DNA of 64,000 bases from Trametes villosa (lineage: Eukaryota > Basidiomycota > Agaricomycetes > Polyporales > Polyporaceae), in assembly GCA_002964805.2 (NCBI GenBank), contig PUDQ02000126.1, forward strand, positions 1-64,000, read 5' to 3'. Within the stretch, counting starts at the first letter, position 1, and every line of letters begins with the position of its first letter. Positions 1-11,085 of the stretch are shown here, piece after piece. The position numbers were made by a program, and so were the translations under genes. The notes below the pieces were generated by a model. That model ran no database searches, had not been told where the DNA came from, and was given only the letters and a program-made list of their open reading frames with translations.

Positions 1-433
1 TATATACGTAGCTGGTATGTTGTAGCTACTCAGTTCGGATATCTCGTTGGCTCGTTGACCCCTACATCTGTACACTCCTTCTACTTCCCTCCGAATCTAC
101 TCCTTCCACTTCCTCCGCTCGTCGTCCGGTAGCTCCGACCTTCCTAGTCCGGTAAGTCCAACATTCCGGCGTCGGACCTCCGGACATCGGACCTGTCCAC
201 CTCCGAAATCTGAGGACAAGTGGCAAGGGTCTCTGGCGTTGCTAATAGCTTCGCTGAAGTCCTCCCTTGTGTGGGCCTCCGTTCGGACCTCTGCTCCGCT
301 ACGTCCGACACGTCCGACCTCCGAAGCCCAGGTCCGCTTTCCCGCGCCTTCGGAGTTCGGAGCTCCGCTTTCCCGCGCTTCGGAGCTGTCAACTCCGACC
401 GGTTCCGGACTTAAAGCCCGCACGGCCCTAACA
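1..433 (-). mobile_element. Solo LTR family B, partial at window edge
   Basis: TCCG/CGGA-rich LTR. Read on the minus strand it begins with TGTTAGGGCCGTGCGGGC at 433 and runs off the left edge. It is nearly identical, in inverted orientation, to the complete copy at 57067-57809, whose ends and 5-bp target duplication define the family. About 300 bp of this copy should lie outside the window. The open frames across it are by-products of the CGGA-rich composition, since both copies carry them with no known domain. No internal retrotransposon coding is seen to the right, so it is probably a solo LTR. Confidence 0.8.
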
Positions 434-946
434 CCCTCCCCTTCACTTCCTTCTCCCAGGACCGCCCTTCAACGCTTATCGACAGGCTACTAGGCATTAT
501 CACATACCATAGTACATAGAATGACCCCTCACACGTCAATGTATGTCCTGAAATCCCGGGAATTCATATGTTTGTGCATCTGCACTACTGGGTGTTACAT
601 ACAATGCCCCATGGTGCATGATGCAGCCCATTCATCAAGCAGCAAGTATCTAGGTTACATAGTACTATACTACAGCTTTCCAACGCATTTTTAATCATGT
701 GAATTGATAAGGAACTCGTGGAGGTATGCATCTTACCGTAGTAGAGGGGCCCCTAGTAATGTTGAAGTGCATGGGAGCCCGGGGAAGCCGCCGAGACCGT
801 CTTAAGACGGCCTGTGGCTGACCACTGCCCGAGGCTATTCCCCCATATCTTCCCAATGGGAGCTCGCATTCCTTAGATATTTTGCACACCCCTAGTAGCG
901 CCATAGAGCTAGTGTAATTAGCATTTTCAAGCTTATCGGGTGGAGG
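434..946. other. No gene seen
   Basis: Moderately AT-rich sequence between the LTR and the hairpin-rich element. No convincing reading frame, RNA gene or repeat boundary was seen. Confidence 0.5.
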
Positions 947-2030
947 GAAGGTCGGGGAGGGCGCTGGAAGGCGTACCCCCTGTTAAAGCTCCTGATAAGC
1001 ACACAGCCCGACAGTGAGGGAGGATACCTCTGATCGCAAGCCATGGGAGTGTTATTTTATGTGTCCCAGAGCATATAAAGAAAAGATCAGCCAAAACGGC
1101 CAGGAAATGGGTCAGTAGTGGGCGAAAAAAGGGCCTTGGGGGTGTGTCAAGGAGTAGAGGTGGTCGCGTTTCACCCAGCGGTCGGATCGCTACGATAAGC
1201 ATACCGACGGAAAGCTGCTTTCAGCAGCTTTCCGGGGATATGCGTATCGTAGCGGCGCGCGGAGGCATTGTCGCGCTACGCCCGAAACCGCTGCCCAGGA
1301 GCTGGCCCACAGAGCGAAGCTCCCGGGCCTTCCCTAGGGCTCCCACCGTGCCCGTAGGCTTTATCAGAGAATTCCCTAGGTACTTTAGAACGTTAGCTAT
1401 CATATGGGCAGCAGAAGACGCAAATCCACGGAGTTCTGGGGCAGGGAGGTGGCCCTGCCCTCCTGCCCAGAGTGGGCAGAGGGCAGCGTCACAACCGCTG
1501 GACCGATTCGCGCGCGTGTGGGCTCGTTGGAAAGCCCTGTATTGGGGCTTTCCGGGAAGCCCATGCGCGCGCAAGGGCGACGCGAAACGGGCGAGATATC
1601 GCCCAGATCGCGTCGCCCTAAGCTGCCTATTACACCACCTGACAGAGCAGTCAGTACTTACCCAAATCCCTGCGCGTTTGTAGCGTCTTGTAGCCCTTTG
1701 AAATGCGAACAAAACGCGCCATTTGCGAGGCGGATCCGCCCAGGGGTCGCCGAGTAATCGAGGAGAGGGTCGCCCTATAGTGGTGGGCAGAGGCAGGCCT
1801 GCCTAATCGGGATGTGGCTGATCAAAAAAAAGCGCCCGGGGGCGCCGGAGATCTGCTAGCAGTGCTATCTAGCCAAGATAAGCCCAATGAGCTTATCTTG
1901 GGCTGATAGCACTGTTGCCGCCGGGCTCCTACCATATATAGCAGGGCCCGGTGGCTTCACCGGGGGCTTTACCGGGGGAGAATTACGGCATAGGCCGCGC
2001 ACGGAACCTGATGCAATAAGGTGCAGGCCG
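947..2030. repeat. Hairpin-rich element X, copy 1
   Basis: A GC-rich stretch packed with long inverted repeats. 1189-1253 is a stem of about 31 bp with a 3-nt loop (GCTACGATA opening, TATCGTAGC closing). 1439-1460 is GGGCAGGG/CCCTGCCC. About 1531-1555 is GGAAAGCCC/GGGCTTTCC, nested in GCGCGCG-rich outer arms. 1574-1619 has perfect 12-bp arms AGGGCGACGCGA/TCGCGTCGCCCT around an inner GGGCGA/TCGCCC hairpin. 1861-1913 has arms AGTGCTATC plus CCAAGATAAGC with perfect complements. Open frames exist on both strands but look like composition effects. A diverged copy sits at about 16170-17765 with stems in corresponding places. The outer limits are approximate. Confidence 0.6.
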
Positions 2031-2042
2031 TTTGACGGAACC

Positions 2043-3700
2043 TGATGCATCAGAACTGCCACAGCTTGTGGTGGAACTCGTCCTTCGACATGCTGAACAT
2101 CGGCGTCAAGTACCGCGAGGCCATCAACCAGATGACTGCAAGTGCAAAGAACGGGCTGCGCCAGTACAAGATCTCGCCCGAGGAGTGGAAGATAGCGACG
2201 CAGTTGCGCAACGTGCTGAAGGTGAGTTGGTTTTCTTGGCAGCTTCCATCACACACGTCAACCGCCCGCCGCCCGCCGTCTCTCGCTCACGCTCTCTCCC
2301 AGGTTTTCAAAGACGCCACCACGTACTTCTCGCGCGAGACCTTGCCCAATCTGGCCAGCGTCATTCCTGCTATCGACCACATTGACAAACACTTGACCGA
2401 CAACTCCCTGGACGAGGACAACTACGACTCGTCCATCCGGATCGCCTGTAACCTCGCAAAGACTACGCTGAACAGGTATTACTCGCTTACGGACTGCTCG
2501 AACGTCTACCGCATCGCGATGGGTACGTTCCGCTCCCATCTGCGCTCTCACACGCTCACCTCCGCGTGCGGCAGTGCTCCACCCTCGGCACAAGCTTTCA
2601 TACTTCAAGCGTATGAAATGGTCTGAGGCGTGGATCGAGACAGCACGCTCCATCGTCGAGGAGGAATACAGGGCCAACTATGCCGGTCGCGCGGCTGGCG
2701 ATGCTGAGGAGAGCGAGGGCGGCGCTGGTACAGAGTGGGATGAAGAGGACGACCATGAGGAGACAGAGAAGTGTTAACTTTCGACGGGCGCTCGGTGGGC
2801 ACTTAACGAGCGCAAACGGCCGCGGTTGGCTTGAGACCGACGTGGAGCGGGCGGCGAGGACGGGGGTGAACGAGAGAGCGGGCGCGAGGGGGGAAAAGAG
2901 CGCGAAGGGGGGGCGCGGGTCTCGTTGCAAACGCGTACAGTACAAAGCGCGAGGGCTACGGACTTATAGGTAAGGTAATCTAATCGTAATCTGATCGCTT
3001 ATCTACACGGAGCGCAATCGCTCAATGCGCGCTAATATCCAACAAGAAGGGCTCCAGCTTGTCGCGCGCCGGCTCGCAGGCAGGTGACGGCGCAACCGGA
3101 GACCTGGTGAGTGTCCTGCATTCACGCGCCGCGCCCGCGCTGCACGATGGCTCGCGAGGGAGCGGATGCGCGCACGCGCGCCGCATGCACATGCCCCGAA
3201 TGCTCACACCTTGTCAGGACGACACCATGAACATCTTCGATCATCTAGATGCGACCAAGCCTCCCGCCGATGACGAGCTCAGCGACGAGCTGGCTCGCTA
3301 CCTCCGCACAGACCCTGAGGGTGTCACCGACGTTCTCCTCTGGTGGACTGATCACCAGGCCCAATACCCCAACCTCTCTCGAATGGCCCTGGACTTCCTA
3401 ACCATCCCAGGTATGTATCTCATTTCTGCAATCGCGCGCGCACTGACACAGTACATAGCGACATCGATCTCCGTAGAGCGGCTGTTCAGCATCGGCCAGC
3501 TGCTGCTGCCCTACGTCCGCAACCGGATGCGCGCGCAGACAACGCGCGCGCTGCTGTGCCTGCGGAGCTGGATCGAGGAGGGTCTTGTGCGCCCCACGGA
3601 TGCCAAAGCGGCGGCCAAGCTGCCTGACATTGAGGACGAGGAGAGTGACTACGAGATGGACGACGGCTGGGACACCATTGACCTGGAGGACGACTCTTAG
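2043..3700 (+). pseudogene. hAT transposase, C-terminal half
   Basis: Remnant of a hAT-family DNA transposase that has lost its zinc finger and the two Asp motifs of the catalytic core. It starts just before the RWNSSFDML-type motif, degenerated here to LWWNSSFDML at about 2066-2096. Exons can be followed by comparison with the full copy at 21015-24406. One ends at 2221 (intron 2222-2302, GTGAGT..CCCAG), then VFKDATTYFSR, an intron near 2523-2574, then LHPRHKLSYF to a stop at 2777. A divergent 3000-3100 segment follows, and from about 3216 the hATC dimerisation domain: DELARYL, WWTDHQAQYP, LSRMALDF, an intron at about 3411-3456, SVERLFS. It ends with an acidic tail at 3700. Truncation, the stop at 2777 and the extra sequence after it mark it as a fossil. 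ORF2 follows it. Confidence 0.85.
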
Positions 3701-4019
3701 CTACCTAGATACTTGTTAGTGTACTACGAATGCAACACTCTTGTTTGGGACATCGCGCGAGTTTATATCACACGCGCGCGGCGCACATAGGTCGCGCAAT
3801 TGTTCGAAAGGCCGCACACCACTTGCCCTTGCGCGTGCGCGGTGCGCGCGGCCCTCTCCGATAGGCTAGGCCTTGAACATATCACCTTGGGCCGTGCAGG
3901 CGCCCGGCGGTTGGTATCTGGCTTGATCACCCAGCAATCTTATTCCTTCGTCCTCCCTCCACTACAAACACTCACCCCGCGATTCTCTTCGTATCCGCCT
4001 CGCCCAAGACCTGCCAAAG

Positions 4020-5070
4020 ATGTCGCACCCGACGCGAGAACAAGCAGCCGGCGCGCATGCGCCCCTCACGAGCCCAACCGGCGCAGAGCCCAGCGCGATT
4101 GCGGCCAACCCCCTGAGCAGCCGGTGCGACGCCGCAGAGGGCTCACCCCGTCGTCCCGAAGCCCCTGACCACCCCGCGCGCGACAACACTACCGATGGGG
4201 ATGCTGGACTCGAAGATGTCGAGGCCACGGAGACGGCTGAGGGCGATGGTGAGGGGACGGAGAGCGGGGAGGGCAGCGACGGTGAGGAGCCCCCGGTCCA
4301 CATGTCGTTCGTGTGCAAGGGGAGTCTGGACTCACCCGAGGGCTTCTTTCTGTGTCTTGAGGCGGGAGGTCCTGCGGGTGAGGAAGACGCGGATATGATC
4401 GTTCTTGACGTGGACGACCCGAGTTGGCGTACCTGCGTGGTATGTACATTGTTTTTGAGCGGTCAAACTGGCTCCTGACGTAGCTTACGCTTACCTCAAC
4501 CAGATCCGGGTGCCTTTCGCCCTGCGCGAGGTCGCCGTCATGGACTTCCGCGCCTGGAACACCATCCTCACGGAGGTGCGCCGGATCTTCGGCGAACTGC
4601 TCAACGCCGAGCAGATGGAGGTCATCAACGCCTTCGCGTACTCTCACCTGTGGTTCGCGCGTCAGCTCGTCTCCCCGTACGGATACGCTGCGGACCCTGG
4701 ACGCGGAGGCGCTATGGCGGGAACTCACCGACCTCGAAACTGGCGCCGTGTTGATGGGCGCATCCTTGGGGACGCGCGGTGAGAATCTGCTCTACAATGT
4801 CCTCATGTGGGCCAGAGCTGAGATTCCGGTGAGTCTTACTTACACCGTGCATGAATGCCTGCTGAATGCGCCTGGGTATGCATCAGGAGGCTCTGCCGTG
4901 AGTACTTCACAGCGCGGGCGGTGAGGCGAGGCGAAGGGGAGGCTGAGGCCGCAAGGGCTGCGCCGGCGGTTCTCCCTGGCTCGCGCGGGTGGTCCGAAAG
5001 GTTGCAGTTGTCGTTTATTATGTTCTATTATGTGCTAGATGTGATATCAAACAGTTTGCGCGGCAGGAGG
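4020..5070 (+). pseudogene. hAT accessory gene ORF2, copy A
   Basis: Unrecognised gene downstream of a hAT transposase and inside the same hAT terminus. The first exon starts at ATG 4020 (MSHPTREQ) with a Pro/Ala-rich and acidic low-complexity N-terminus, then a more ordered segment ending IVLDVDDPSWRTCVV. An intron with a GTATGT donor near 4440 and an AACCAG acceptor near 4503 leads to a helical segment with LLNAEQMEVI and SHLWFARQ. A +1 frame change near 4680-4690 is needed to continue into TLDAEALWREL, VLMGASLGTRGEN and WARAEIPV, after which another intron starts (GTGAGT near 4830). The last exon is unclear. The same order of motifs occurs at 24563-25312 and, in part, at 12558-12911 on the minus strand. 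Function unknown; no nucleic-acid-binding motif was recognised. Confidence 0.6.
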
Positions 5071-5235
5071 TGAACCCGCGGGTACCCGCGCGCGGGTTGG
5101 TACCCTCGAAAACCCGCGACCCGGCGCCTATGACCCGTACCCCCGGACACCCGCGGGTTGACGGGTCGGGTATACTGCGGGTACGGATCCGGGTCAAGCA
5201 CCCGCGACCCGGGGGTTGACCCGTGCAACACCCTA
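5071..5235 (+). repeat. hAT 3' subterminal/terminal region
   Basis: Dense array of ACCCGCGGGT-type and GGGTACCCG-type short palindromic motifs, as in the subterminal transposase-binding regions of hAT elements. The outermost sequence, read inward on the minus strand, is TTAGGGTGTTGCACGGGTC. It closes the hAT that carries the transposase half and ORF2 copy A. The matching left end was not found; the 5' half appears lost. Confidence 0.6.
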
Positions 5236-7144
5236 ATTGAGAGGTGCAGGACACCCATGAGTACCTGCCCGTAGTTCTGTGCATGGTATTGCAACGTGTT
5301 AGGCCTTTTGGCGGGTGATCATAAGCGACCTCAATTGAAGTTGTGTGCTGGTGCAGACCCACATTTGTGCTAAATGGCTGCCAAAAACCAGTTCTTGACT
5401 TTCACTGCTTTTGTATGCTCCCCCTTGCAAACATTTGAATATTTTACAAACTGCATAGCAAGATACCGCTCTGTGACTGCTGAACATATTGAACAACACA
5501 GCGGGCAGAGTGTGAGGGTGAGTGATGGTAATTGGTCAATCAGCCAATCAGCGGCCAGCATTCCTTACGGCCATCACTTGGCATTGTAATTTCTTGACCT
5601 ATGGCTAGAGGGGGGTATTATAGAGCAGACATCCTTTGTGTTTGCACATGGATGTCCCCCTAGGGGAGACTAGGGCTGCTCTGACCTCCTATGCACCTTT
5701 GGCCCTGCAGCCTGAGGGCCCTTGACTGCCTGCCCCTGAAATATGGCATAAATTTCTAGGCCCAGTGAGATGATCACAGCAGTTCCAGAAACTGTAGAGA
5801 TCTGGATATCCAAGGTCCGGGGGGCCCACTCATAAGTACCCTAAGCTCTTACTTACCTTTACATATGCCCGCCTGACATCAGCAAAACACATATCCGTCT
5901 GGAGCTCCTAGATGCTCCTGGAGTGTCTGGGGTGGGCACTTAACTTCATTAGAAACCCCCTACTCGGCCCTTGCAGCCTGCCAAACTCTGTAGGACAATA
6001 GTGCACCCATAGTGCAATGTTGTATGGGGTCTCATTCTGTAGTACTGTATTGCACTGTATAGCTAGCTCCAAAACTCTGTTGTATAATATAGGAGTTCTT
6101 GCCCATAATCACCTCTAAATACTATGAAAACTGATGGTATACGGTCCGACATATCAGTGCTGCTCTACCACTGCCGAGAATGCGCCACAGCAGATGGGGT
6201 AGATGAATTAGAGACGTGGTGGTCATTATTGAATGAACGACCGAACGAGCACTTGGACTCTCGGTAGAAGCCGGCAAAGTATCCTGTGGGTGCTTATTCC
6301 ACTGACTCTGCCACGTCGCTTGCTTTTGCCCTTGCCTTCGGTCCTTTGCGTCCTTGCGTGTCCCCTCTCTGCTTTCAGTATTCAACCCCTTACTACCTCT
6401 CTACCTTACTGTCAAAAGCTGCAGTGCTCACTCTCTCGTGCTGTAGACCTCCTGGACTCTTCCTCCCCTCCTTGACCTGCAGCTTCTGCCATCGTCCAGG
6501 TCAAGATCTCTGCCAGTCCGGCCTTTTAACACTTTGTGGCTTGAAGCATGCACTCCCCTGGTATCGAGGCGCCCTCTCGTGTCTGTGGTTTGCAAGGCAC
6601 CTCGACTGAGGGCACATCCACTTGCTCCAGCAGGAGCAACATCTGCATCAGTGCGCTATCGCGAGTATGTGTTCCCATTCGCTGTTCTGGTTCCCTCGGG
6701 TCCCTTTTGCCCTCCCATTCCCAACCTACGGTGTCCTCTTAGACACTGTTGGTACCCCGGCAAGAGCAGCCTCAGTGCGTCAAGATTCTATTCCGCGTGA
6801 GCCATAGTTGCCTCTCGGCGCCACTGCCTCGTCCACCGCAATCCCGCAGTTGAACTATGACCTCTTGCACAGGTCCTGGAAGTCAGTGTTCCGCTGTTCA
6901 AACATCTCATCAAAGCCGCGAGATGATTGTTGATGACTGTCGGACTTGTTGACTGCTCTGCATCGTCTGTGGTGGCTCTGGCCAGGCTTGCGGTCAGCTC
7001 CCACTCCGTCGGTATCCCCCGGCTCTTTACATCGGCCCTGTGCTCTCGGTTTGACGTCGCCTAGGACTGGTGCACTGTGGTCCCACGCTCTTACAGGTTC
7101 CTGTCCATGCTCTCTCGCTTGCCTGTAAGGCTGGGCACAGCTCC
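5236..7144. other. No gene recognised
   Basis: No open frame here has a recognisable domain or a convincing exon chain. 5236-6230 is AT-rich non-coding. 6230-7140 is more pyrimidine-rich with several overlapping frames on both strands, none persuasive. It may hold decayed transposon sequence. Confidence 0.4.
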
Positions 7145-7300
7145 AGCTCCTTGCGCGGTTTGATCTGAGCCGACCCGAAGTCAGACCCGCGGGTTCAGCT
7201 CCCCCGGCTCCGGGTGATCCGGCCACACGGATAGGCACAGGTCCGGATCAGGGCTCCTGAGCTGGCAAACGGATCCGGATATAACCGGACTTTCAGAGAG
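7145..7300. repeat. hAT-like subterminal repeat fragment
   Basis: Clusters of GGATCCGG, ATCCGG and CCGGAT motifs with gacccgcgggttc, similar in style to the hAT termini at 8114-8300 and 10329-10480. No terminal inverted repeat or target duplication could be fixed. Confidence 0.35.
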
Positions 7301-7453
7301 TGCTTTTGAGTGACATTAGTAAGTATTTAGGGCTCCCCATTACAGTCAAACCGTTAAAGAGCTCGGATGCACAACAATACATTGTACACGGAGGATCTAA
7401 TACAAAGGGGAAGCTGAAGGCAACAGCCTTGTACTAACTACATACAAGCAGTC

Positions 7454-8100
7454 TTACTCATCGCCCTCGGAGTCACTGCAGGATGAGTTACTGACGGTCC
7501 TAAGAGAAGGCTCACTGCAATCGGACTCGCAATCAGACTCGACCTGCGGGGAGCGGTAGCGTATGCGCGCAGCCTTCGGGAGCTTGACGGTGGTAAGCAC
7601 GTGCACCATTGCAGGAGGGGAGCGCTGGGCGGTGGCGCCCGCGTGCAGCGCAGCAGGACTCGGTGCACGCGCCGACGGTTGAGCTGTGGGAGGGCCGGGG
7701 GTAGTGCGGAGCGCCGGCGGCACGGCGAAAGCACCGGATGACTCCTTGGTGGGCGGTGCAGGCGCAGGAGCGCGCGTGGAGGGTGAGGTCGCGTGGTAGG
7801 GGGCGGAGAGCATGTCTGTGGTTGCGCCATTGGTGGAAGTCGGTTCATCTGGCCGAGGAGCGTCTGTTGTGGACAAGACATCGCTCGCCCGCGAGGCGCG
7901 CGCACCCGCCATGGCGAGAGCCTGCAGACGGGCGAAGGCCGCAGCGGCCTTCGGGAGTCGACACACAGTTAGCGCGGTAGTCGCATTCGTAGGATGAGGC
8001 TGCACAGGGCGGGTAGTCTCCTGCGCAGATGGGGTCTCCTTGGTGTCCGTCGGCGACGTGGCCGCAGCGGTGTTAGCGGGGGTATCAGGCGAGTCGGAGG
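7454..8100 (-). CDS. Unrecognised Ser/Pro/Ala-rich ORF
   Basis: Minus-strand open frame ending at 7454, open upstream to about 8100 where it abuts the terminal inverted repeat of a hAT element at 8114. Composition is Pro/Ala/Ser/Thr-rich with an acidic Ser/Asp tail (ESDCESDCSEPS). Two short similar motifs, CRLPKAAAAF near the start and VKLPKAARIRY near the end, are the only internal structure. It resembles the low-complexity N-termini of the hAT-linked proteins in this window but no domain was recognised. It may be a fragment truncated by the neighbouring element; no start was chosen. Confidence 0.35.
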
Positions 8101-8113
8101 CGTGTGCCTGGGG

Positions 8114-8490
8114 TAAGGCTGAACATGGGTCGAGCCGCGGATTATCCGGACCTGAACCTGCGGGTTGAGGAGATCTCTCAAGTCACACCCAGATCTGCAC
8201 GGATCACACCCGCCAAAGGACCCAGACCCGGAGACCCGAACCCACAACCCACAGGTTGAGCTGCATCAAGACCCGGAGCCGAGAATATCCATGGAACATT
8301 ACGGGTTATGTATAAAGATCAAGTACGAACTGTATAGCAGAGTAACAAAAGATCAGTAAACGAGCATACAAGACAGACGGTTACCAAACATAGTATATTA
8401 AAAGCATGTAACAAGCGAGACATAAGGCATTACAAAGTGGTATACAAGGTGACTAACAACAGGTTAGAAAGGCTACTAACAGCCGCTACT
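8114..8490 (-). repeat. hAT terminus (3' end of minus-strand hAT)
   Basis: Begins with TAAGGCTGAACATGGGTC, close to the inverted-repeat end of the MITE at 9619-10138 (TAAGGCTGCACATAGGTC), followed by short ACCCG/GGTTC/CCGGA subterminal motifs to about 8300. It lies just 3' of the minus-strand transposase that ends at 8491. The opposite end was not found, so the target duplication could not be tested. Confidence 0.6.
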
Positions 8491-10328
8491 CGAGAATGAT
8501 CGCGTCCGCGGTGCTAGCCCCACCGGCACCAGCATCCCCCTTGCGGCTGGCATGCTGGCGGATGACCTTGATGACGTCGTTCTCGGGGAGGAGGTCAGCA
8601 ATGCGCGCCCACGAGCCAACGACGGTGTTCGGGTGGACCGTCTCGTCCGCGAGGGAGTGGCGCAGGCGTGAGACCGTGAGGCGGCCTCGCGAGAAGGCCC
8701 ATTCGGCGTCTGTAGACGTAGCTACTAAGTGTCAGCTAGAGCACAATGTATGAGGAGTAAGAACTTACCAGGCGTGGACAAGAAGTCAATCGCCATGCGC
8801 GCAAGCGCGCACTCGCCGGCCGACTCCGATGACTTGAGGACTAGATCCCAATACTTGAGGGGATCAGTCACGGTCTTGAGCGGCGGTGCCTCGAGGTAAG
8901 CCTTAAGGGCGTCGCTAAGCGGGCTGCCCTTCCCCGCACCGGTGACGGACGCGAAGAGCTCGCGCGTGCCCTGGAAGTTGTGCGCGGTGCATTAGTAATC
9001 AGGCCACGCGCGGCGCGAAGTTGCGAGGATGTACCGCTTGTGACGCCGCAGCGCTGCACCGACCGGGCTTTCCAGCCGCAGCAGCCGGCTGCGCAGGCGG
9101 GGGCGCCGGGCCCTCGGGCTTGTAGTGGGCCTCCCATTCCTCTTCGGTGATAGACCGGGCCTCCTTGATCCACTCCTGGGGCCACGCCTGGTCCTTGAAA
9201 TACTGCATCTTGTAGCGCCGATGGAGGACTGTAGGTAGTGATCATCAATGTTAGTATAGCAAGCAATCACATAACCTGTATTACTTACTCATAGCGACAC
9301 GGTACACAATGGTAGTGTCCGTCAGTTGATAATACTTGTTGAGGATGATGCGCCCGCGCTTCGCGGCCGCGCGCACCGTGGGGTGGAGCGTGTCGTCGGC
9401 GATGTACTTGTTGACGTGTCACGTGAGGACATCCATGAACGGTATCACCTCGTGCACGAGCGCGCGGCTGCTGTGCAAGATCTGGTTTGTCGCGTACACG
9501 AACGGCTGTATCATGAGATAAATCAGTACAATGCGAGCAACTGGCAGCAAGGACACTCACATCAAGGAGCAGATGGAGCTGCTCCAGGATGATCCACTCG
9601 CTGTCCGTGATGATGAACTAAGGCTGCACATAGGTCGATCCATAGGTGATCTGGATCTGTACCTATAGGTAATGGGAGATCATGAGCTATGATCTGGAAC
9701 TGGGGTTGATCTGCCTTCTAGGTACCTGTAACCTAGTGATCTGTACCTAGTACCTACAGATCGACCTATACATGGTCTGTTTTGTGTATGCTGTACCAAG
9801 TTCGGGTCATAATAAGTCTCATACAATGTCTAAACACATTATGACAGTACAATAAGGTCTATATATAGCTTGGGTGCATATCACCAACCCACATGCCTTG
9901 AGATTTATAACTTTTGAGGCCAGATATTATGATTTTGCACCTTCATTTGAGGTCGAGTGAGTGAATGTATCCTATGAACAGATCATGTACGTCAATTAAC
10001 CAGATCACAAGCCTTGATCCAGAGCTGGAGTTGATCTGCCATCTAGGTACCTGAACCTAGTTGACCTGAACCTACAGGTCAATTTGCGGGTCAGATCAGG
10101 TCAACCTATGCAGTGACCTGAACCTATGTGCAGCCTTATGATGAACCGGCGAAGCCGCACACCGCGCAGCTTGTTGAACTGGGCCATGTCGCAGAGGTCG
10201 TTCAAGACCTCGCGCAGCTCCAGAGCATGGTCAATAACCGTGGCGACGGTGTTCCAGCACGTAGCTACCGAGCGGACGAGGACTTCGCTGTTGATGTCTG
10301 CATCGTTCGCGAGCGGCGCAAGGGCCGC
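8491..10328 (-). pseudogene. hAT transposase, C-terminal part, split by a MITE
   Basis: Minus-strand hAT transposase of a different lineage from the full plus-strand copy. From the 5' (right) side: SVATCWNTVATVIDHALELRE (10330-10150; the RW of the usual RWN motif is CW here), then FIITDSEWIILEQLH, interrupted by the MITE at 9619-10138. Next comes an exon with ALVHEVIPFMDVLT, an in-frame stop near 9420, then HVNKYIADDTLHPTVRAA and KYYQLTDTTIVYRVAM. KMQYFKDQAWPQEWI is at about 9205-9160. The hATC domain follows: LSDALKAYL, ALARMAIDFLSTP, intron near 8770-8725, DAEWAFSRGRL and an Ala/Gly-rich tail ending at 8491. The 5' half is missing; another hAT terminus starts at 10329. The stop, the missing half and the MITE show it is dead. 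Confidence 0.8.
9619..10138. mobile_element. hAT-type MITE with 8-bp target duplication
   Basis: 520-bp element with terminal inverted repeat TAAGGCTGCACATAGGT at 9619 and its complement ending at 10138. It is flanked by a perfect 8-bp direct duplication TGATGAAC at 9611-9618 and 10139-10146. The interior is AT-rich and non-coding, with repeated motifs of the form acctaggt/gatctgtacct near both ends. It sits in an exon of the minus-strand hAT transposase; removing it with one copy of the duplication restores the aligned exon. Its ends resemble the hAT terminus at 8114, so a related hAT may have mobilised it. Confidence 0.92.
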
Positions 10329-10480
10329 GTACGGCTGAACACGGATGCGGGTTGAATCGCGGATAACCCGTTGCGAACCGTATCTGGGCCCGCGGATTCG
10401 GATACGCTGGGTCCGGATATCCAACTCACGGATAAGCACCGGATCCAGGTAGCGCCCTCCAAAACTGCTGGATCCGCCTC
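10329..10480. repeat. hAT terminus (left end of a further hAT)
   Basis: Starts with TACGGCTGAACACGGATGC, like the end at 8114, followed by GGATAACCCG, CCGGAT and GGATCC subterminal motifs. The hAT transposase coding to its left stops exactly at 10329, so this element probably inserted there. A minus-strand ORF2 at 12558-12911 lies where this element's 3' gene would be expected. Confidence 0.5.
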
Positions 10481-10747
10481 GGGTCCTATCCAGGTAGAGG
10501 CCAAATTTGAGCCAAAAAACACACAGGTTATGCAGCAAAGACACAACTCATATTCCATAAGAGCAAAGCAATGATGTATATAGGAGACTAGGTAGGTACT
10601 CGATGCCTTGAGCTAGACGGTGCCGCGCGCACTGCCACCACCCACTGAGCGCCCTCGCCGACCTAGCCAGCCCCTCCCAGCCAGCACCAGCACCGCCACG
10701 CCAGAGGCGCACTCACAGCGAGGTCAGCCTCGGATACACGCCCAGGC

Positions 10748-11023
10748 TCACTCGCAATCGGAACCCGAGGAGTCCAAAGGTGTTTTGAGGCCCGGGACAT
10801 TGTCGTCGCTGTTGACGTACATGCCAGCGGGGCTGCCCCAGTTGGCAGGGTGAGCGTCGTTTGGGGTGGCAGAGGCTAGTCCCAATGGGACTCTCCACGC
10901 ACCCGGCGGGTTCGTAAAGTCGTCCTCGTGACGCGCCGGGATGTCGCGCGCTGTCATGCACCAAACAGGTTTGGCATATGGACCTACCGGAACCTTCCAG
11001 TGTACGCCAGACCAGATGAGCAC
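10748..11023 (-). CDS. Unrecognised ORF fragment
   Basis: Minus-strand open frame with a globular-looking composition (segments such as VHWKVPVGPYAKPVW, GAWRVPLGLASATP and WGSPAGMYV) and no ATG at its upstream end. It lies between the hAT terminus at 10329 and the promoter-like region at 11086. It could be an internal fragment of an LTR element or a captured gene exon. No family was recognised. Confidence 0.3.
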   Translation of the reverse strand: MLIWSGVHWKVPVGPYAKPVWCMTARDIPARHEDDFTNPPGAWRVPLGLASATPNDAHPANWGSPAGMYVNSDDNVPGLKTPLDSSGSDCE

Positions 11024-11085
11024 TCACCATACAGCCAGACAGGAAGGGCACCCGGGAAGAGTCTAGTAGCTGCCGGAACACAAGG

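Noticed and set aside
97..493. Open frames of 60-108 codons on both strands in the CGGA-rich LTR, repeated at 57046-57403
   Set aside because: They lie inside solo LTRs, occur in several overlapping frames on both strands and show only compositional bias.
1144..1757. Open frames up to 179 codons on both strands in element X
   Set aside because: The sequence is dominated by inverted repeats, and the diverged copy at 16170-16800 does not keep the frames.
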